Below, piece by piece: positions 53,176 to 61,859 of a DNA stretch of 64,000 nt. Position 1 is the first letter of the stretch. Every line of letters starts with the position of its first letter. Where the stretch lies: the NCBI RefSeq assembly GCF_900188335.1, contig NZ_FZOY01000005.1, forward strand, positions 310,001 through 374,000. Reading direction: 5' to 3'. This stretch comes from Tropicimonas sediminicola. Its GTDB lineage: Bacteria > Pseudomonadota > Alphaproteobacteria > Rhodobacterales > Rhodobacteraceae. A program made the position numbers and the translations under genes. The notes under the pieces were generated by a model. That model saw only the letters and a list, made by a program, of their open reading frames with translations. It had not been told where the DNA came from and did not search any database.

Positions 53176-54465
53176 ATGAAGACCTTTACCAAGCTGGCGA
53201 TGGCCGGCGCGCTGAGCCTCGGGCTCGCCGCCCCGGTGTTCGCGGAAGGGATCTATACCCCGAACCTCAGCTATCGCACCGGGCCCTTCGCGGCGACGGG
53301 CATTCCGCTGATGAACGGGCAGGCCGATTACATGGCGATGCTCAACGCGCGCGATGGCGGCATCGGCGGCGTGCCGATCGATTTCGACGAATGCGAGACC
53401 GGCTATTCCACCGAGAAGGGCGTGGAATGCTACGAGCGGACCAAGGCGCAGGCCGTGGTGACCCAGCCCTGGTCGACCGGCATCACGCTGCAGGTGCTGC
53501 CGAAGACCAACACCGACAACATCCCGATCCTGGCGCCGGGCTACGGCTTCTCGCCGATGGCCAACGGCAAGGTGTTCCAGTGGGCGTTCAACCCGCCGGC
53601 CTCCTACTGGGACGCGGCCTCGATGATCATGCAGTACATCGCGGGCGGCGACATGGGCTCGCTCAGCGGCAAGAAGATCGTGCTGCTGCACCTCGACCAT
53701 CCGTTCGGCAAGGAGCCGATCCCGGTGCTGGAGGCGATGGCGGCGGAATACGGCTTCGAGCTGGTGCCGATCCCGGTCGGCCTGAAGGAGATGCAGAACC
53801 AGTCCGCGCAGTGGCTGCAGATCCGCCGCGAGCGGCCGGACAACGTGGTGATGTGGGGCTGGGGCGCGATGAACGCCGGCGCCATCACCGAGGCGGTCAA
53901 GACCAAGTACCCGATGGACCAGTTCATCGGCGTCTGGTGGGCCGGGCATGACGAGGACCTCAAGCAGGTCGGCGCCGACGGCAAGGGCTACAAGTCGATC
54001 TCCTGGTCGATGCCGCAGCCCGACGCGCCGGTGATGGCCGACATCAAGACCCACGTGGTCGATGCCGGGCTGAGCCAGCAGGAGGATCTCAACAGCGTGT
54101 TCTACCAGCGCGGGCTGGTGATCTCGATGATCCTGGCCGAGGGCATCAAGGCCGCGCAGGACAATTTCGGCAAGGGCGAGATCAATGCCGAGGAGCTGCG
54201 CTGGGGGCTGGAGAACCTCGACATCTCCGCCGAGCGGCTGGAGGAACTGGGGATGACCGGCATGGTGCCGCCGTTCAAGACCTCGTGCTCGGATCACACC
54301 GGGCATTCGGGCGGCTGGATGCTGGAATGGGACGGCGAGAAGTTCGTCCAGGCCAGCGACCTGCTGATGGCCGACGCGGCCTTCATCGCGCCGCTGGAGG
54401 AGGAGAAATCCGCCGAATACGCCGAGGCGAACGCGCCCTGGCCGATGAACGAAGCCTGCGAGTGA
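53176..54465 (+). CDS. HAAT-type periplasmic solute-binding protein
   Basis: A 429-residue binding protein with a signal peptide (residues 1-23, cleavage VFA-EGI). The two-lobe type I fold is suggested by GIPLMNGQADYMAMLNARDGG and FEHLD-type segments; the order of segments is that of amino-acid/aromatic-acid binding proteins. It is longer than LivK (about 370), with an extra C-terminal part. Ligand cannot be told; the neighbouring CoA ligases point to a carboxylic acid. ATG at 53176 follows GGAGG. A GC-rich hairpin and repeat core D follow the stop codon and may limit read-through or protect the mRNA. Confidence 0.9.
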   Translation: MKTFTKLAMAGALSLGLAAPVFAEGIYTPNLSYRTGPFAATGIPLMNGQADYMAMLNARDGGIGGVPIDFDECETGYSTEKGVECYERTKAQAVVTQPWSTGITLQVLPKTNTDNIPILAPGYGFSPMANGKVFQWAFNPPASYWDAASMIMQYIAGGDMGSLSGKKIVLLHLDHPFGKEPIPVLEAMAAEYGFELVPIPVGLKEMQNQSAQWLQIRRERPDNVVMWGWGAMNAGAITEAVKTKYPMDQFIGVWWAGHDEDLKQVGADGKGYKSISWSMPQPDAPVMADIKTHVVDAGLSQQEDLNSVFYQRGLVISMILAEGIKAAQDNFGKGEINAEELRWGLENLDISAERLEELGMTGMVPPFKTSCSDHTGHSGGWMLEWDGEKFVQASDLLMADAAFIAPLEEEKSAEYAEANAPWPMNEACE

Positions 54466-54475
54466 CGTGACGACC

Positions 54476-54533
54476 CCCGCCGGCGGCCCCGGGTGGCTGC
54501 CGGCGGGATTTGGGTATTTCTGCCAGGAAGAAG
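54476..54533. repeat. Intergenic repeat, copy D (hairpin plus core)
   Basis: CCCGCCGGC and GCCGGCGGG, a nine-base perfect stem with a 14-base loop (54476-54507), then the core GGGTATTTCTGCCAGGAAG and AAG. The core ends just before the ATG of the second ATPase and supplies its ribosome site (AGGAAGAAG). Confidence 0.7.
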
Positions 54534-54539
54534 ACCGCC

Positions 54540-55370
54540 ATGCTGGATGCCGCCCCCGCCGAGAGCAAAGACCTGCTTCTGGAGGTGAACAATATCGAGG
54601 TGATCTACAATCACGTGATCCTCGTGCTGAAGGGGGTGTCGCTCAGCGTGCCCCGGGGCGGGGTGACTGCCCTGCTCGGCGGCAATGGCGCGGGCAAGAC
54701 GACGACGCTGAAGGCGATCTCGAACCTGCTGCACTCGGAGCGCGGCGAGGTGACGAAGGGCTCGATCCGCTATCGTGGCGAGGTGGTGCAGGACCTGGAC
54801 CCGGCCAAGCTGGTGAAGCGCGGGGTGATCCAGGTGATGGAGGGGCGGCACTGCTTCGAGCACCTGACGGTCGAGGAGAACCTGCTGACCGGCGCCTATA
54901 CCCGCGGCGACGGCAAGGGGGCGATCGATGCCGACCTGGAGATGGTCTATTCCTACTTCCCCCGGCTGAAGGAGCGGCGCAGGAGCCAGGCGGGCTATAC
55001 CTCGGGCGGCGAGCAGCAGATGTGCGCGATCGGGCGGGCGCTGATGAGCCGGCCGGAGACGATCCTGCTCGACGAGCCGTCGATGGGGCTGGCGCCGCAG
55101 CTGGTGGAGCAGATCTTCGAGATCGTGAAATCGGTCAACGAGGGGGAGGGCGTGAGCTTCCTGCTGGCCGAGCAGAACACGAACGTGGCGCTGCGGTACG
55201 CCCATTACGGCTACATCCTGGAATCGGGCCGCGTGGTGATGGACGGGCCGGCGGCGGAGCTGCGCGAGAACCCGGACGTGAAGGAATTCTATCTCGGGGT
55301 GGGCGACGAGGGGCGCAAGTCGTTCCGAGACGTGCGCTCCTATCGCCGCCGCAAGCGCTGGCTGAGCTGA
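54540..55370 (+). CDS. HAAT-type ABC transporter ATPase (LivF-like)
   Basis: A 276-residue ATPase. Walker A is GGNGAGKTT near residue 48, the signature is YTSGGEQQMCAIGRAL near 154 and Walker B ETILLDEPSMGL near 177, all intact, unlike the shortened signature in the first ATPase. ATG at 54540 uses the AGGAAGAAG of repeat core D as its ribosome site; an upstream TTG frame (54510) is not supported. It completes the five-part transporter. The next gene on the plus strand is a CoA ligase 1.8 kb away, beyond a convergent gene. Confidence 0.92.
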   Translation: MLDAAPAESKDLLLEVNNIEVIYNHVILVLKGVSLSVPRGGVTALLGGNGAGKTTTLKAISNLLHSERGEVTKGSIRYRGEVVQDLDPAKLVKRGVIQVMEGRHCFEHLTVEENLLTGAYTRGDGKGAIDADLEMVYSYFPRLKERRRSQAGYTSGGEQQMCAIGRALMSRPETILLDEPSMGLAPQLVEQIFEIVKSVNEGEGVSFLLAEQNTNVALRYAHYGYILESGRVVMDGPAAELRENPDVKEFYLGVGDEGRKSFRDVRSYRRRKRWLS

Positions 55371-55383
55371 GGCGGGAGCAGGG

Positions 55384-55410
55384 GACGGGCCGGGGCCATC
55401 GCGGCCCGTC
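55384..55410. terminator. Hairpin between convergent LivF-like and metalloprotease genes
   Basis: GACGGGCCG and CGGCCCGTC, nine-base perfect arms with a nine-base loop. No T-run on either strand. Confidence 0.55.
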
Positions 55411-55419
55411 GAACCTGTC

Positions 55420-56820
55420 TCAGGCGAAGGTGGTCCAGTCCAGCACCTCGCCGGTTTCCAGGAAGTGGGTTCCGGAGGCGGCGATGGCGTCGTAGTTGAC
55501 CTGTCCGTCCGCGCCGGTGTCGAGCGTGTAGCCGAGGTCGGCGAAGGCGGCGACGGTGAAGTCCGCCATGTAGTTCGCGCCGGCATTCATCCCGTCGTCC
55601 AGGCTGTTGATGTAGCCGGTCATGATCTCGTTGTCATAGACGCCCTCGTCCCAGTGACCGCGCGCCGTGCCGGCGCCGCCGTCGGCCTCGACCCAGAGAT
55701 TGCCGCTGAACTCCGGGTGGCCGGCCAGTTCCGCGGTCGCCTCGGTGTCGCCGCTGTAGAGATAGGCGCGGTTGTCGTCGAAGGGGTTCGCGGTGCCCTG
55801 GTCGTCGACGTAGATCTGGTCGCCGACCAGGGCGTCCCAGCCGGAGACCGTGCCGCCCTCGGTCGGCTGGTCCCAGAGCGTGCCGAAGCCCACCACGTGC
55901 ATCATCTCGTGCAGCACCGTGTCGTTCCAGAGCCCGCCGAGCGCGGCGCCGTCCAGTAGGTCGGCGGCGTCGGCGCTGTCGAATTCCATCAGGCCGGCCG
56001 TGGGGAAGCCTTCGTAGACCTCGTCGCCATCGGCGTCGGGCAGGTCGTAGGGGCCGGCACGGCCGAGGATGCCGCCGGTGCCGTCGATATCGGTAAGATA
56101 GGCCTCGATGACAAGGTCGTCGGCGTTGCGGCTCTCGCCGGCCTGCCCGGCCTCGATATCGGCGTAGGGGCCGGTGTAGCCGCTGTCGCCGTAGCCGAGG
56201 CGGATCATCGAGGTCAGGAACTCGGCGGCGCCGACGAAGGCGTCGATGAAGCCGCCGGAGAAGCCGCTGGCGGCGTCGCCGACTGCGCCCCAGAGGCTGT
56301 CGGTTCCGTAGAACTCGATGGTGATGTTGTAGTGATCGACGCCGTCGGCATCCGCGTCGCCGAGGGTGGTCGACCAGAAGGGCGTGGTTGCTGTCGGCGG
56401 TTCGGTCGGGCCGCCGCCGCCGCCCTTGCCGCCGCCTTTACCGCCGCCACCGCCACCGCCGTTTCCGCCGCCGCCACCGCCGTTGCCACCGCCGGGGGCA
56501 TCGGGATCCTTCTCGGGCTTGGCGTTGCCGAGGTCATCGGTCGGCGAGCCCGGGGGCGGCAGGTCGAGGGACGCGGGGGCGGGCACAGCGGACCAGGCGG
56601 TTTGCGGCAGGAACGCCTCGTCGTCGCTGGTGTTCTCCGATGCGCTGTCGAAGAGGAAGGCATCGACCGGGGTCTGGAGCCTCGCGAAGAGCTCCGACAG
56701 GGCCTGCGGTGCGCGTGGTTCGGACCCGGCGCCGGCTTCGGGCGACGATGATCCGTCCTCCGGTCCGAAGTTCAGTTGGCCGGGCTGTGACAGCAGCTCG
56801 TGTTCCGGGGTCGCGCGCAT
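55420..56820 (-). CDS. Leishmanolysin-like zinc protease with poly-Gly linker
   Basis: A 466-residue protein. The zinc site is HEMMHVVGFGTLWD (HExxH then a downstream Gly/Leu/Trp block), like leishmanolysin-type and other metzincin proteases; a third His ligand is likely in PEFSGNLWVEAD or the ARGHWDE region. Residues about 110-145 are an extreme Gly-rich linker with Asn and Lys. The first 100 residues are disordered and acidic. There is no N-terminal signal peptide, and the C-terminus (VLDWTTFA) resembles type I secretion ends. ATG at 56820 follows GGAGGAG. It lies in opposite orientation inside the ligase-transporter row, so it is an insertion relative to that operon. Confidence 0.75.
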   Translation of the reverse strand: MRATPEHELLSQPGQLNFGPEDGSSSPEAGAGSEPRAPQALSELFARLQTPVDAFLFDSASENTSDDEAFLPQTAWSAVPAPASLDLPPPGSPTDDLGNAKPEKDPDAPGGGNGGGGGGNGGGGGGGKGGGKGGGGGPTEPPTATTPFWSTTLGDADADGVDHYNITIEFYGTDSLWGAVGDAASGFSGGFIDAFVGAAEFLTSMIRLGYGDSGYTGPYADIEAGQAGESRNADDLVIEAYLTDIDGTGGILGRAGPYDLPDADGDEVYEGFPTAGLMEFDSADAADLLDGAALGGLWNDTVLHEMMHVVGFGTLWDQPTEGGTVSGWDALVGDQIYVDDQGTANPFDDNRAYLYSGDTEATAELAGHPEFSGNLWVEADGGAGTARGHWDEGVYDNEIMTGYINSLDDGMNAGANYMADFTVAAFADLGYTLDTGADGQVNYDAIAASGTHFLETGEVLDWTTFA

Positions 56821-57129
56821 CTCGGTGGTCTCCTCCAGTTGCCCCTGGGTAAGGATTGCACGCATTGCATGTGTCGCAAAATTCCGCGGCATTTTCGCCG
56901 GGATTTGGCGCCGAAGGGCGGATTGTCAGGGTGGTTGGTTGGCGATTGTGGCCTGTGTGGCAACGATTCCGCGGCGGTCGGCGTGGAGATGACCTGCGCC
57001 GGCCGCGGAGCGGGAATGCCCATGCAGGGAGTTGCGCCGGGCCCGTGCCGCCGTGATGATGGCGGGGGAGACGCAAGGCCCCGGACTGCCGATGGCGGCC
57101 ACAGCGGGCAGCACGGAGGAAAGTGGGAG
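56821..57129. other. Intergenic region between divergent protease and ligase genes
   Basis: 309 bases between divergently read genes. I see no coding frame with family support and no convincing hexamers. It should contain both promoters. Confidence 0.4.
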
Positions 57130-58353
57130 ATGGCCAGACATTTCGACAAGCTGGAGACGCGGTCGGCGGACAAGCGGGCGGCGGCGCTGGCGGAGGCGCT
57201 GCCAAGGCAGATCGCGGCCGCCAAGGCGCTGAGTGGCTACGCGGAGACGCTGGCCGAGGTCGATCCGGGCAAGATCGTGGATGCGGCGGCGCTCGCCGCC
57301 TTGCCGGTGCTGCGCAAGTCGGAGCTCGGGGCGAAGCAGTCGGCGGTGGTGCCGCTGGGCGGGTTCGCGGCGCGGCCGGCGCACGGCTTCGACAATATCT
57401 TCCAGTCGCCCGGGCCGCTCTACGAGCCCGGCATGGTCAGCGCGCCGGACTGGTGGCGGCTGGGCCGGTTCCTCCATGCCGCGGGGATCGGCAAGGGCGA
57501 CATCGTGCAGAACTGCTTCGGCTATCACCTGACCCCGGCGGGCGCGATGTTCGAGAGCGGGGCGCGGGCCGTGGGCGCGGCGGTGCTGCCGGCGGGCACC
57601 GGGCAGACCGAGCTGCAGGTGCGCGCGGCGGCGGATGTCGGCACCACGGCCTATGCCGGCACGCCCGATTTCCTGAAGGTGATCCTGGAGCGGGCCGACG
57701 AGCTGGGCGTGGAGCTCCGGATCGCGCGGGCCGCGGTGTCGGGCGGGGCGCTCTTCCCGTCGCTGCGCCAGGCCTATGCCGACCGGGGGATCACCTGCTT
57801 GCAATGCTACGCCACGGCCGATCTCGGCAACGTCGCCTACGAATCGGAGGCGATGGAGGGGATGATCGTGGACGAGGGCGTGATCGTGGAGATCGTCACC
57901 CCCGGCACCGGCGATCCGGTGGGGCCGGGCGAGGTGGGCGAGATCCTGGTGACCTCGCTGAACCCCGACTACCCGCTGATCCGCTTCGCCACCGGCGACA
58001 TGAGCGCCTGGCTGCCGGGCGAGAGCCCCTGCGGGCGGACCAATGCGCGGATCAAGGGCTGGATGGGCCGGGCCGACCAGACGACCAAGGTGAAGGGCAT
58101 GTTCGTGCGGCCGGAGCAGGTGGCGGCGCTGGTGGCGCGGCACAGCCATGTCCACAAGGCGCGGGTGATCGTGACCCGCGAGGACGAGATGGACAAGCTG
58201 CACGTGCAGATCGAGGCCGAGGGCGGCGACTGGACCGAATATGCCGAGGACGTGCACGACCTGCTGAAGCTGCGCGGATCGGTCGAGGTTCTGGCGCCGG
58301 GGGACCTGCCCAAGGACGGTGTCGTGATCGAGGATCGGCGGACTTACGACTGA
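57130..58353 (+). CDS. Phenylacetate-CoA-ligase-like protein, degenerate motif
   Basis: A 407-residue protein similar to phenylacetate-CoA ligase (PaaK) in overall pattern: GKGDIVQNCFGYHLTPAG, AAVSGGALFPSLRQAYAD, YATADLGNVAYE and IRFATGDMSAWLPG, the last with the adenylate-binding Asp. The usual Ser/Thr/Gly-rich ATP-phosphate loop (SSGTTG) is absent; in its place is NIFQSPGPLYEPG. The C-terminal domain (GRADQTTKVKGMFVRPEQV) is present and contains Lys residues. Thus it may use a modified chemistry or act as a regulator or transferase. ATG at 57130 with GGAGG upstream. It is in the same direction as the transporter operon and may act on its substrate. Confidence 0.8.
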   Translation: MARHFDKLETRSADKRAAALAEALPRQIAAAKALSGYAETLAEVDPGKIVDAAALAALPVLRKSELGAKQSAVVPLGGFAARPAHGFDNIFQSPGPLYEPGMVSAPDWWRLGRFLHAAGIGKGDIVQNCFGYHLTPAGAMFESGARAVGAAVLPAGTGQTELQVRAAADVGTTAYAGTPDFLKVILERADELGVELRIARAAVSGGALFPSLRQAYADRGITCLQCYATADLGNVAYESEAMEGMIVDEGVIVEIVTPGTGDPVGPGEVGEILVTSLNPDYPLIRFATGDMSAWLPGESPCGRTNARIKGWMGRADQTTKVKGMFVRPEQVAALVARHSHVHKARVIVTREDEMDKLHVQIEAEGGDWTEYAEDVHDLLKLRGSVEVLAPGDLPKDGVVIEDRRTYD

Positions 58354-58437
58354 AGCCGGGCGTTCCCCGCGCTGCTATTCAATAACCTGCGCCGCATGCT
58401 TACAGTTTGAGGCATTGGCAGGTTTGCGGAGACAAGA

Positions 58438-60093
58438 ATGAAAAGGCTGATGATGCTGCCCGTGCTCGCCGGGCTGGCTTGTACGGTCGCGCTGCCGGCG
58501 GCGGCCGACCGGGCGCTGGTGATCGGCGCGCCGGAGGCGCAGCGGCGCGGGCTGCTGCGGACCCCGGAGGTGACCGACACGGCGGAGGCGCTGCGGCGCG
58601 CGGGATTCGAGGTGATCACCGCGGATGCGGGCTCGATCGCCGAGATGCGGGCGGCGCTGTCGACCTTCATGCGCGACCTGGCGCAGGAGGAACGGGTGTT
58701 GGTGCACCTGTCGGGCAGCTTCGTCAGTGGCGGCGGCCGGAGCTGGCTGCTGGTGGACGGGCTGGAGCGGATGCCGGACCTGGCGACGGCGGATGACGTG
58801 GGGCTGTCCATCGAGACGGTGCTGCAGATCGCGGCGCGGGTGCCGGGGCGGTCGGTGGTCGCGCTCGGCAATGCCACGGCCGTGGCCGCTCCGGGCGACG
58901 GGCTGAGCGCCGGTCCGGAGGCGGAACCGCCGCAGGGGGTGACGCTGGTACAGGGCGGCGCGGAGCAGGTCGCCGATTTCGTCGCCAACCAGCTGTTGCA
59001 GGAGGGGCGGACCCTGCCGGAGGCGATCGCCGCGTCGAGCGGTGTTGCCGGGGCGGGGTTCCTGTCGGAGGCGGTGGAGTTCCTGCCGCTCGGGGCGGAG
59101 CGCCCGCCGGCGCCGCCGAACGCGGCCGAGGTGGAGCGGGCACTCTGGCAGGCGGCGCAGGCGCAGGACAGCGTGGCGGCCTACGAGGGCTATCTGCAGC
59201 GCTATCCGCAGGGGTTCTTTGCCACCGAGGCGCGCGCCGCGGTCGAGAAGATCCGGAACGAGCCCGACCGGGATGCGCGGCTGATCGAGGAGGCGCTGGA
59301 GCTGGACCGGGCCTCGCGCCGGGTCATCCAGGAGAACCTCGCCGTGCTCGGGCATGAGCCCGGCGGGGCGGACGGGGTCTTCGGGCCGGCGAGCCGGGCC
59401 GCGATCTCGCGGTTCCAGACGGCGAACGGTTTCCCGTCCACGAGCTACCTGAACGAGCGGCAGATCGGCCGGCTGGCATTCCAGGCGGAGCGCCGGCAGG
59501 CGGAGATCGAGGCCGAGGAGCGCCGGGCCCAGCTCGAGCGCGAGAAGGCCGACCGGGAGACCTGGGCGGCGCTGAACGAGGGCGCGGACGAGGCCGGGCT
59601 CCGGACCTATCTCGACCGCTATCCCGACGGGCTGTTTGCGCCGATCGCGCGGGAGCGCCTGGCGCGGATCGAGGCGGAGGCGCAGGAGGTCGCGGCGCGG
59701 CAGGACCGGCAGGACTGGGCCGCGGCGCGCAAGGCCGGCACGGTCACCGCCTATCGCGCCTATCTCGAGGCCCATCCGGATGGCGCGCGGGCCGAGACGG
59801 CGCGGGAGCGGATCGAGGCTCTTGAGGGCGCCGGCAGCGAGGCGGACAAGGCGGCGCAGGCGGCCGAAGCGGCGCTGCAGATGACACCGACCTCGCGGAT
59901 GGTGATCGAGCGCCGGCTGGAGCAGCTCGGGCATGATCCGGGGCTGGTCGACGGCACGTTCGACGACGACACCCGCGCGGCGATCCGCCGGTTCCAGCGC
60001 AGCCGCGGGCTGCAGCCGACAGGCTATGTCGGCGAGGAGACCGTGGTCGCGATGCTGTCGGATTTCGGGAGCCTGTTCGGGACCGGGCGCTGA
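58438..60093 (+). CDS. Inactive caspase-fold protein with peptidoglycan-binding domains
   Basis: A 551-residue exported protein. Signal peptide at residues 1-23. Residues about 25-220 look like a C14 caspase domain (LVIGAPEAQ, ALRRAGFEVITADAGS, RVLVHLSGSFVSGGG, VVALGNA), but the His (GH becomes G-S94) and the Cys (D-A-C becomes L143-G144-N145) are both lost. Then come three repeats of about 36 residues (237-272, 376-412, 427-462; hallmark YLxxYPxGxxAxxAxxRI), a coiled coil rich in Arg/Glu (350-372), and two peptidoglycan-binding domains (about 295-345 and 489-541). It is probably periplasmic and anchored to the cell wall. ATG at 58438. Confidence 0.75.
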   Translation: MKRLMMLPVLAGLACTVALPAAADRALVIGAPEAQRRGLLRTPEVTDTAEALRRAGFEVITADAGSIAEMRAALSTFMRDLAQEERVLVHLSGSFVSGGGRSWLLVDGLERMPDLATADDVGLSIETVLQIAARVPGRSVVALGNATAVAAPGDGLSAGPEAEPPQGVTLVQGGAEQVADFVANQLLQEGRTLPEAIAASSGVAGAGFLSEAVEFLPLGAERPPAPPNAAEVERALWQAAQAQDSVAAYEGYLQRYPQGFFATEARAAVEKIRNEPDRDARLIEEALELDRASRRVIQENLAVLGHEPGGADGVFGPASRAAISRFQTANGFPSTSYLNERQIGRLAFQAERRQAEIEAEERRAQLEREKADRETWAALNEGADEAGLRTYLDRYPDGLFAPIARERLARIEAEAQEVAARQDRQDWAAARKAGTVTAYRAYLEAHPDGARAETARERIEALEGAGSEADKAAQAAEAALQMTPTSRMVIERRLEQLGHDPGLVDGTFDDDTRAAIRRFQRSRGLQPTGYVGEETVVAMLSDFGSLFGTGR

Positions 60094-60120
60094 GGCGCGC
60101 CCGGACCCGTCCGCGCCGGC

Positions 60121-61239
60121 TCAGGCGGCCAGCGCATCCTCGGCGCTGTGCAGGTCGTAGCCGAGCGCATCGGCCACGGCCTCGCAGGTGATCTGCCCGT
60201 TCCAGACGTTCAGGCCGTTGCGAAGGTGCGTGTCGCGGCGCAGCGCCTCCTGCCAGCCGAGGTCGGCCATGCGCAGGGCATGGGGCAGGGTGACGTTGTT
60301 GAGCGCGTAGGTCGAGGTGCGGGCCACCGCGCCGGGCATGTTGGCGACGCAGTAATGCACGATGCCGTCGATCTCGTAGGTCGGTTCGGCATGGGTGGTG
60401 GCGCGCGAGGTCTCGAAACAGCCGCCCTGGTCGATGGCGACATCGACCAGCACCGCGCCCTGCTTCATCGTCGCGAGGTCGGCGCGGGTGACGAGCTGGG
60501 GCGCCGCGGCGCCGGGGATCAGCACGGCACCGATCACGAGGTCGGCCTCGGCGATCAGCTCGGCCACGCGGGTGCGGGTCGAATAGGCCGTCTTGGCGCG
60601 GCTCTCGAAATGGGTGGCGAGGCGTTCGAGCACCTCGGGGTTGCGGTCGAGGATGGTCACGTCGGCGCCGAGGCCCACGGCCATCTGCGCGGCGTTGAAA
60701 CCGACCACGCCGCCGCCAAGGACGACGACACGGCCCGGTGCGACGCCCGGCACGCCGCCGAGCAGCACGCCGCGGCCGCCATGGGCCTTTTCCAGCGCCG
60801 TGGCACCGGCCTGGATCGACATCCGGCCCGCGACCTGGCTCATCGGTTTCAGGAGCGGCAGGCCGCCCGAGGCGCTGGTGACGGTCTCGTAGGCGATGGC
60901 GGTCGCGCCGGAGGCGAGCAGCGCGCGGGTCTGGTCCGGGTCCGGCGCCAGGTGGAGATAGGTGTAGAGCAGCTGGCCCTTGCGCAGCATGGCACATTCG
61001 GCGGCCTGCGGCTCCTTGACCTTCACGATCATCGCGGCCTCGCCAAAGACCTCGGCGGCACCGGGGGCGATCTGTGCGCCGGCGGCCCGGTAGGCCTCGT
61101 CATCCGCGCCGATGCCGAGCCCCGCGCCGGTCTCGACCAGCACGGTATGGCCGTGGGCCACCAGCTCGGCGGTGGATTCCGGCGTCAGCCCGACGCGGTA
61201 CTCGTGGTTCTTGATCTCCCTTGGGACACCGATCTTCAT
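60121..61239 (-). CDS. ald: Alanine dehydrogenase
   Basis: A 372-residue NAD-dependent alanine dehydrogenase, which interconverts L-alanine and pyruvate plus ammonia. The start [20 protein letters not shown] is the family hallmark, with Arg15 for substrate binding; the NAD Rossmann motif is [21 protein letters not shown] near residue 170 (split by a turn), and Lys74 and His95 are in the KVKEPQ and LHLAPD blocks. ATG at 61239. It is divergent from an Lrp-type regulator gene and most likely controlled by it. Convergent with the caspase-like gene, with a short inverted repeat between. Confidence 0.95.
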   Translation of the reverse strand: MKIGVPREIKNHEYRVGLTPESTAELVAHGHTVLVETGAGLGIGADDEAYRAAGAQIAPGAAEVFGEAAMIVKVKEPQAAECAMLRKGQLLYTYLHLAPDPDQTRALLASGATAIAYETVTSASGGLPLLKPMSQVAGRMSIQAGATALEKAHGGRGVLLGGVPGVAPGRVVVLGGGVVGFNAAQMAVGLGADVTILDRNPEVLERLATHFESRAKTAYSTRTRVAELIAEADLVIGAVLIPGAAAPQLVTRADLATMKQGAVLVDVAIDQGGCFETSRATTHAEPTYEIDGIVHYCVANMPGAVARTSTYALNNVTLPHALRMADLGWQEALRRDTHLRNGLNVWNGQITCEAVADALGYDLHSAEDALAA

Positions 61240-61323
61240 GGCCCTGTTGCTTCCCTGTTCTGGTTGCGTGTGTCGTTCGATGCAAATGCAACAATGATAC
61301 CGGAGGCGGTTCCGCGGGAGTTT

Positions 61324-61366
61324 CGAATTTTGTGTGCATCCTCCGGGCTGTGCGGTAAAATTTCCG
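61324..61366. promoter_or_regulatory. Candidate Lrp-type operator between ald and its regulator
   Basis: TCGAATTTT on one side and AAAATTTCCGA on the other form an imperfect inverted pair with centres about 31 bases apart (three helical turns), in the 144-base divergent region. The spacing suits a multimeric Lrp/AsnC protein. Confidence 0.4.
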
Positions 61367-61383
61367 ACGTTGAGGGGAAATAG

Positions 61384-61854
61384 GTGAACCACATGCTGGA
61401 CCGCTTCGATGCGCAGATTCTTCGGGAATTGCAGAGGGAGTCGAACATCCCCGTGGCGGAGCTGGCCGAGCGGATCGGGCTGTCCACCTCGGCCTGCCAC
61501 CGGAGGGTCAAACTGCTGGAGGCGGGGGGGCTGATCGACGGCTATTCGGCGCGGGTGAATCCCAAGGCGCTGGGGCTCGATCTGCTGGTGTTCGTCGAGA
61601 TCACTCTGACCTCGCAGAGCCAGGAGGCGATGAACGCCTTCGAACGCGCGGTGATGCTCTACGACGAGATCCTGGAATGCGTGCTGACCACAGGGACTGC
61701 GGATTACATCCTGCGGATCGTGGCGCGGGACGTCGCCGATTACGACAACATCCACCGCAATTGCCTTGGCCGTTTGCCGGGGGTGTCGGGGATGCAGACC
61801 AGCTTCGCGCTGCGCTCGATCAAGGGGTGGCGCGGCTATCCGGTGCCGGGGTGA
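61384..61854 (+). CDS. Lrp/AsnC-family regulator (AldR-like)
   Basis: A 156-residue transcription factor. The N-terminal helix-turn-helix (DAQILRELQRESNIPVAELAERIGLSTSACHRRVKLLE, given in pieces) and the C-terminal RAM ligand-binding domain (VLTTGTADYILRIVARDVADY) fit the family. Its divergence from ald shows it is an AldR-type activator that senses alanine. GTG start at 61384, with GAGGGG upstream; an ATG at 61393 is the alternative. Convergent with the RTX gene, with a GC-rich hairpin between. Confidence 0.93.
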   Translation: MNHMLDRFDAQILRELQRESNIPVAELAERIGLSTSACHRRVKLLEAGGLIDGYSARVNPKALGLDLLVFVEITLTSQSQEAMNAFERAVMLYDEILECVLTTGTADYILRIVARDVADYDNIHRNCLGRLPGVSGMQTSFALRSIKGWRGYPVPG

Positions 61855-61859
61855 GGCGC

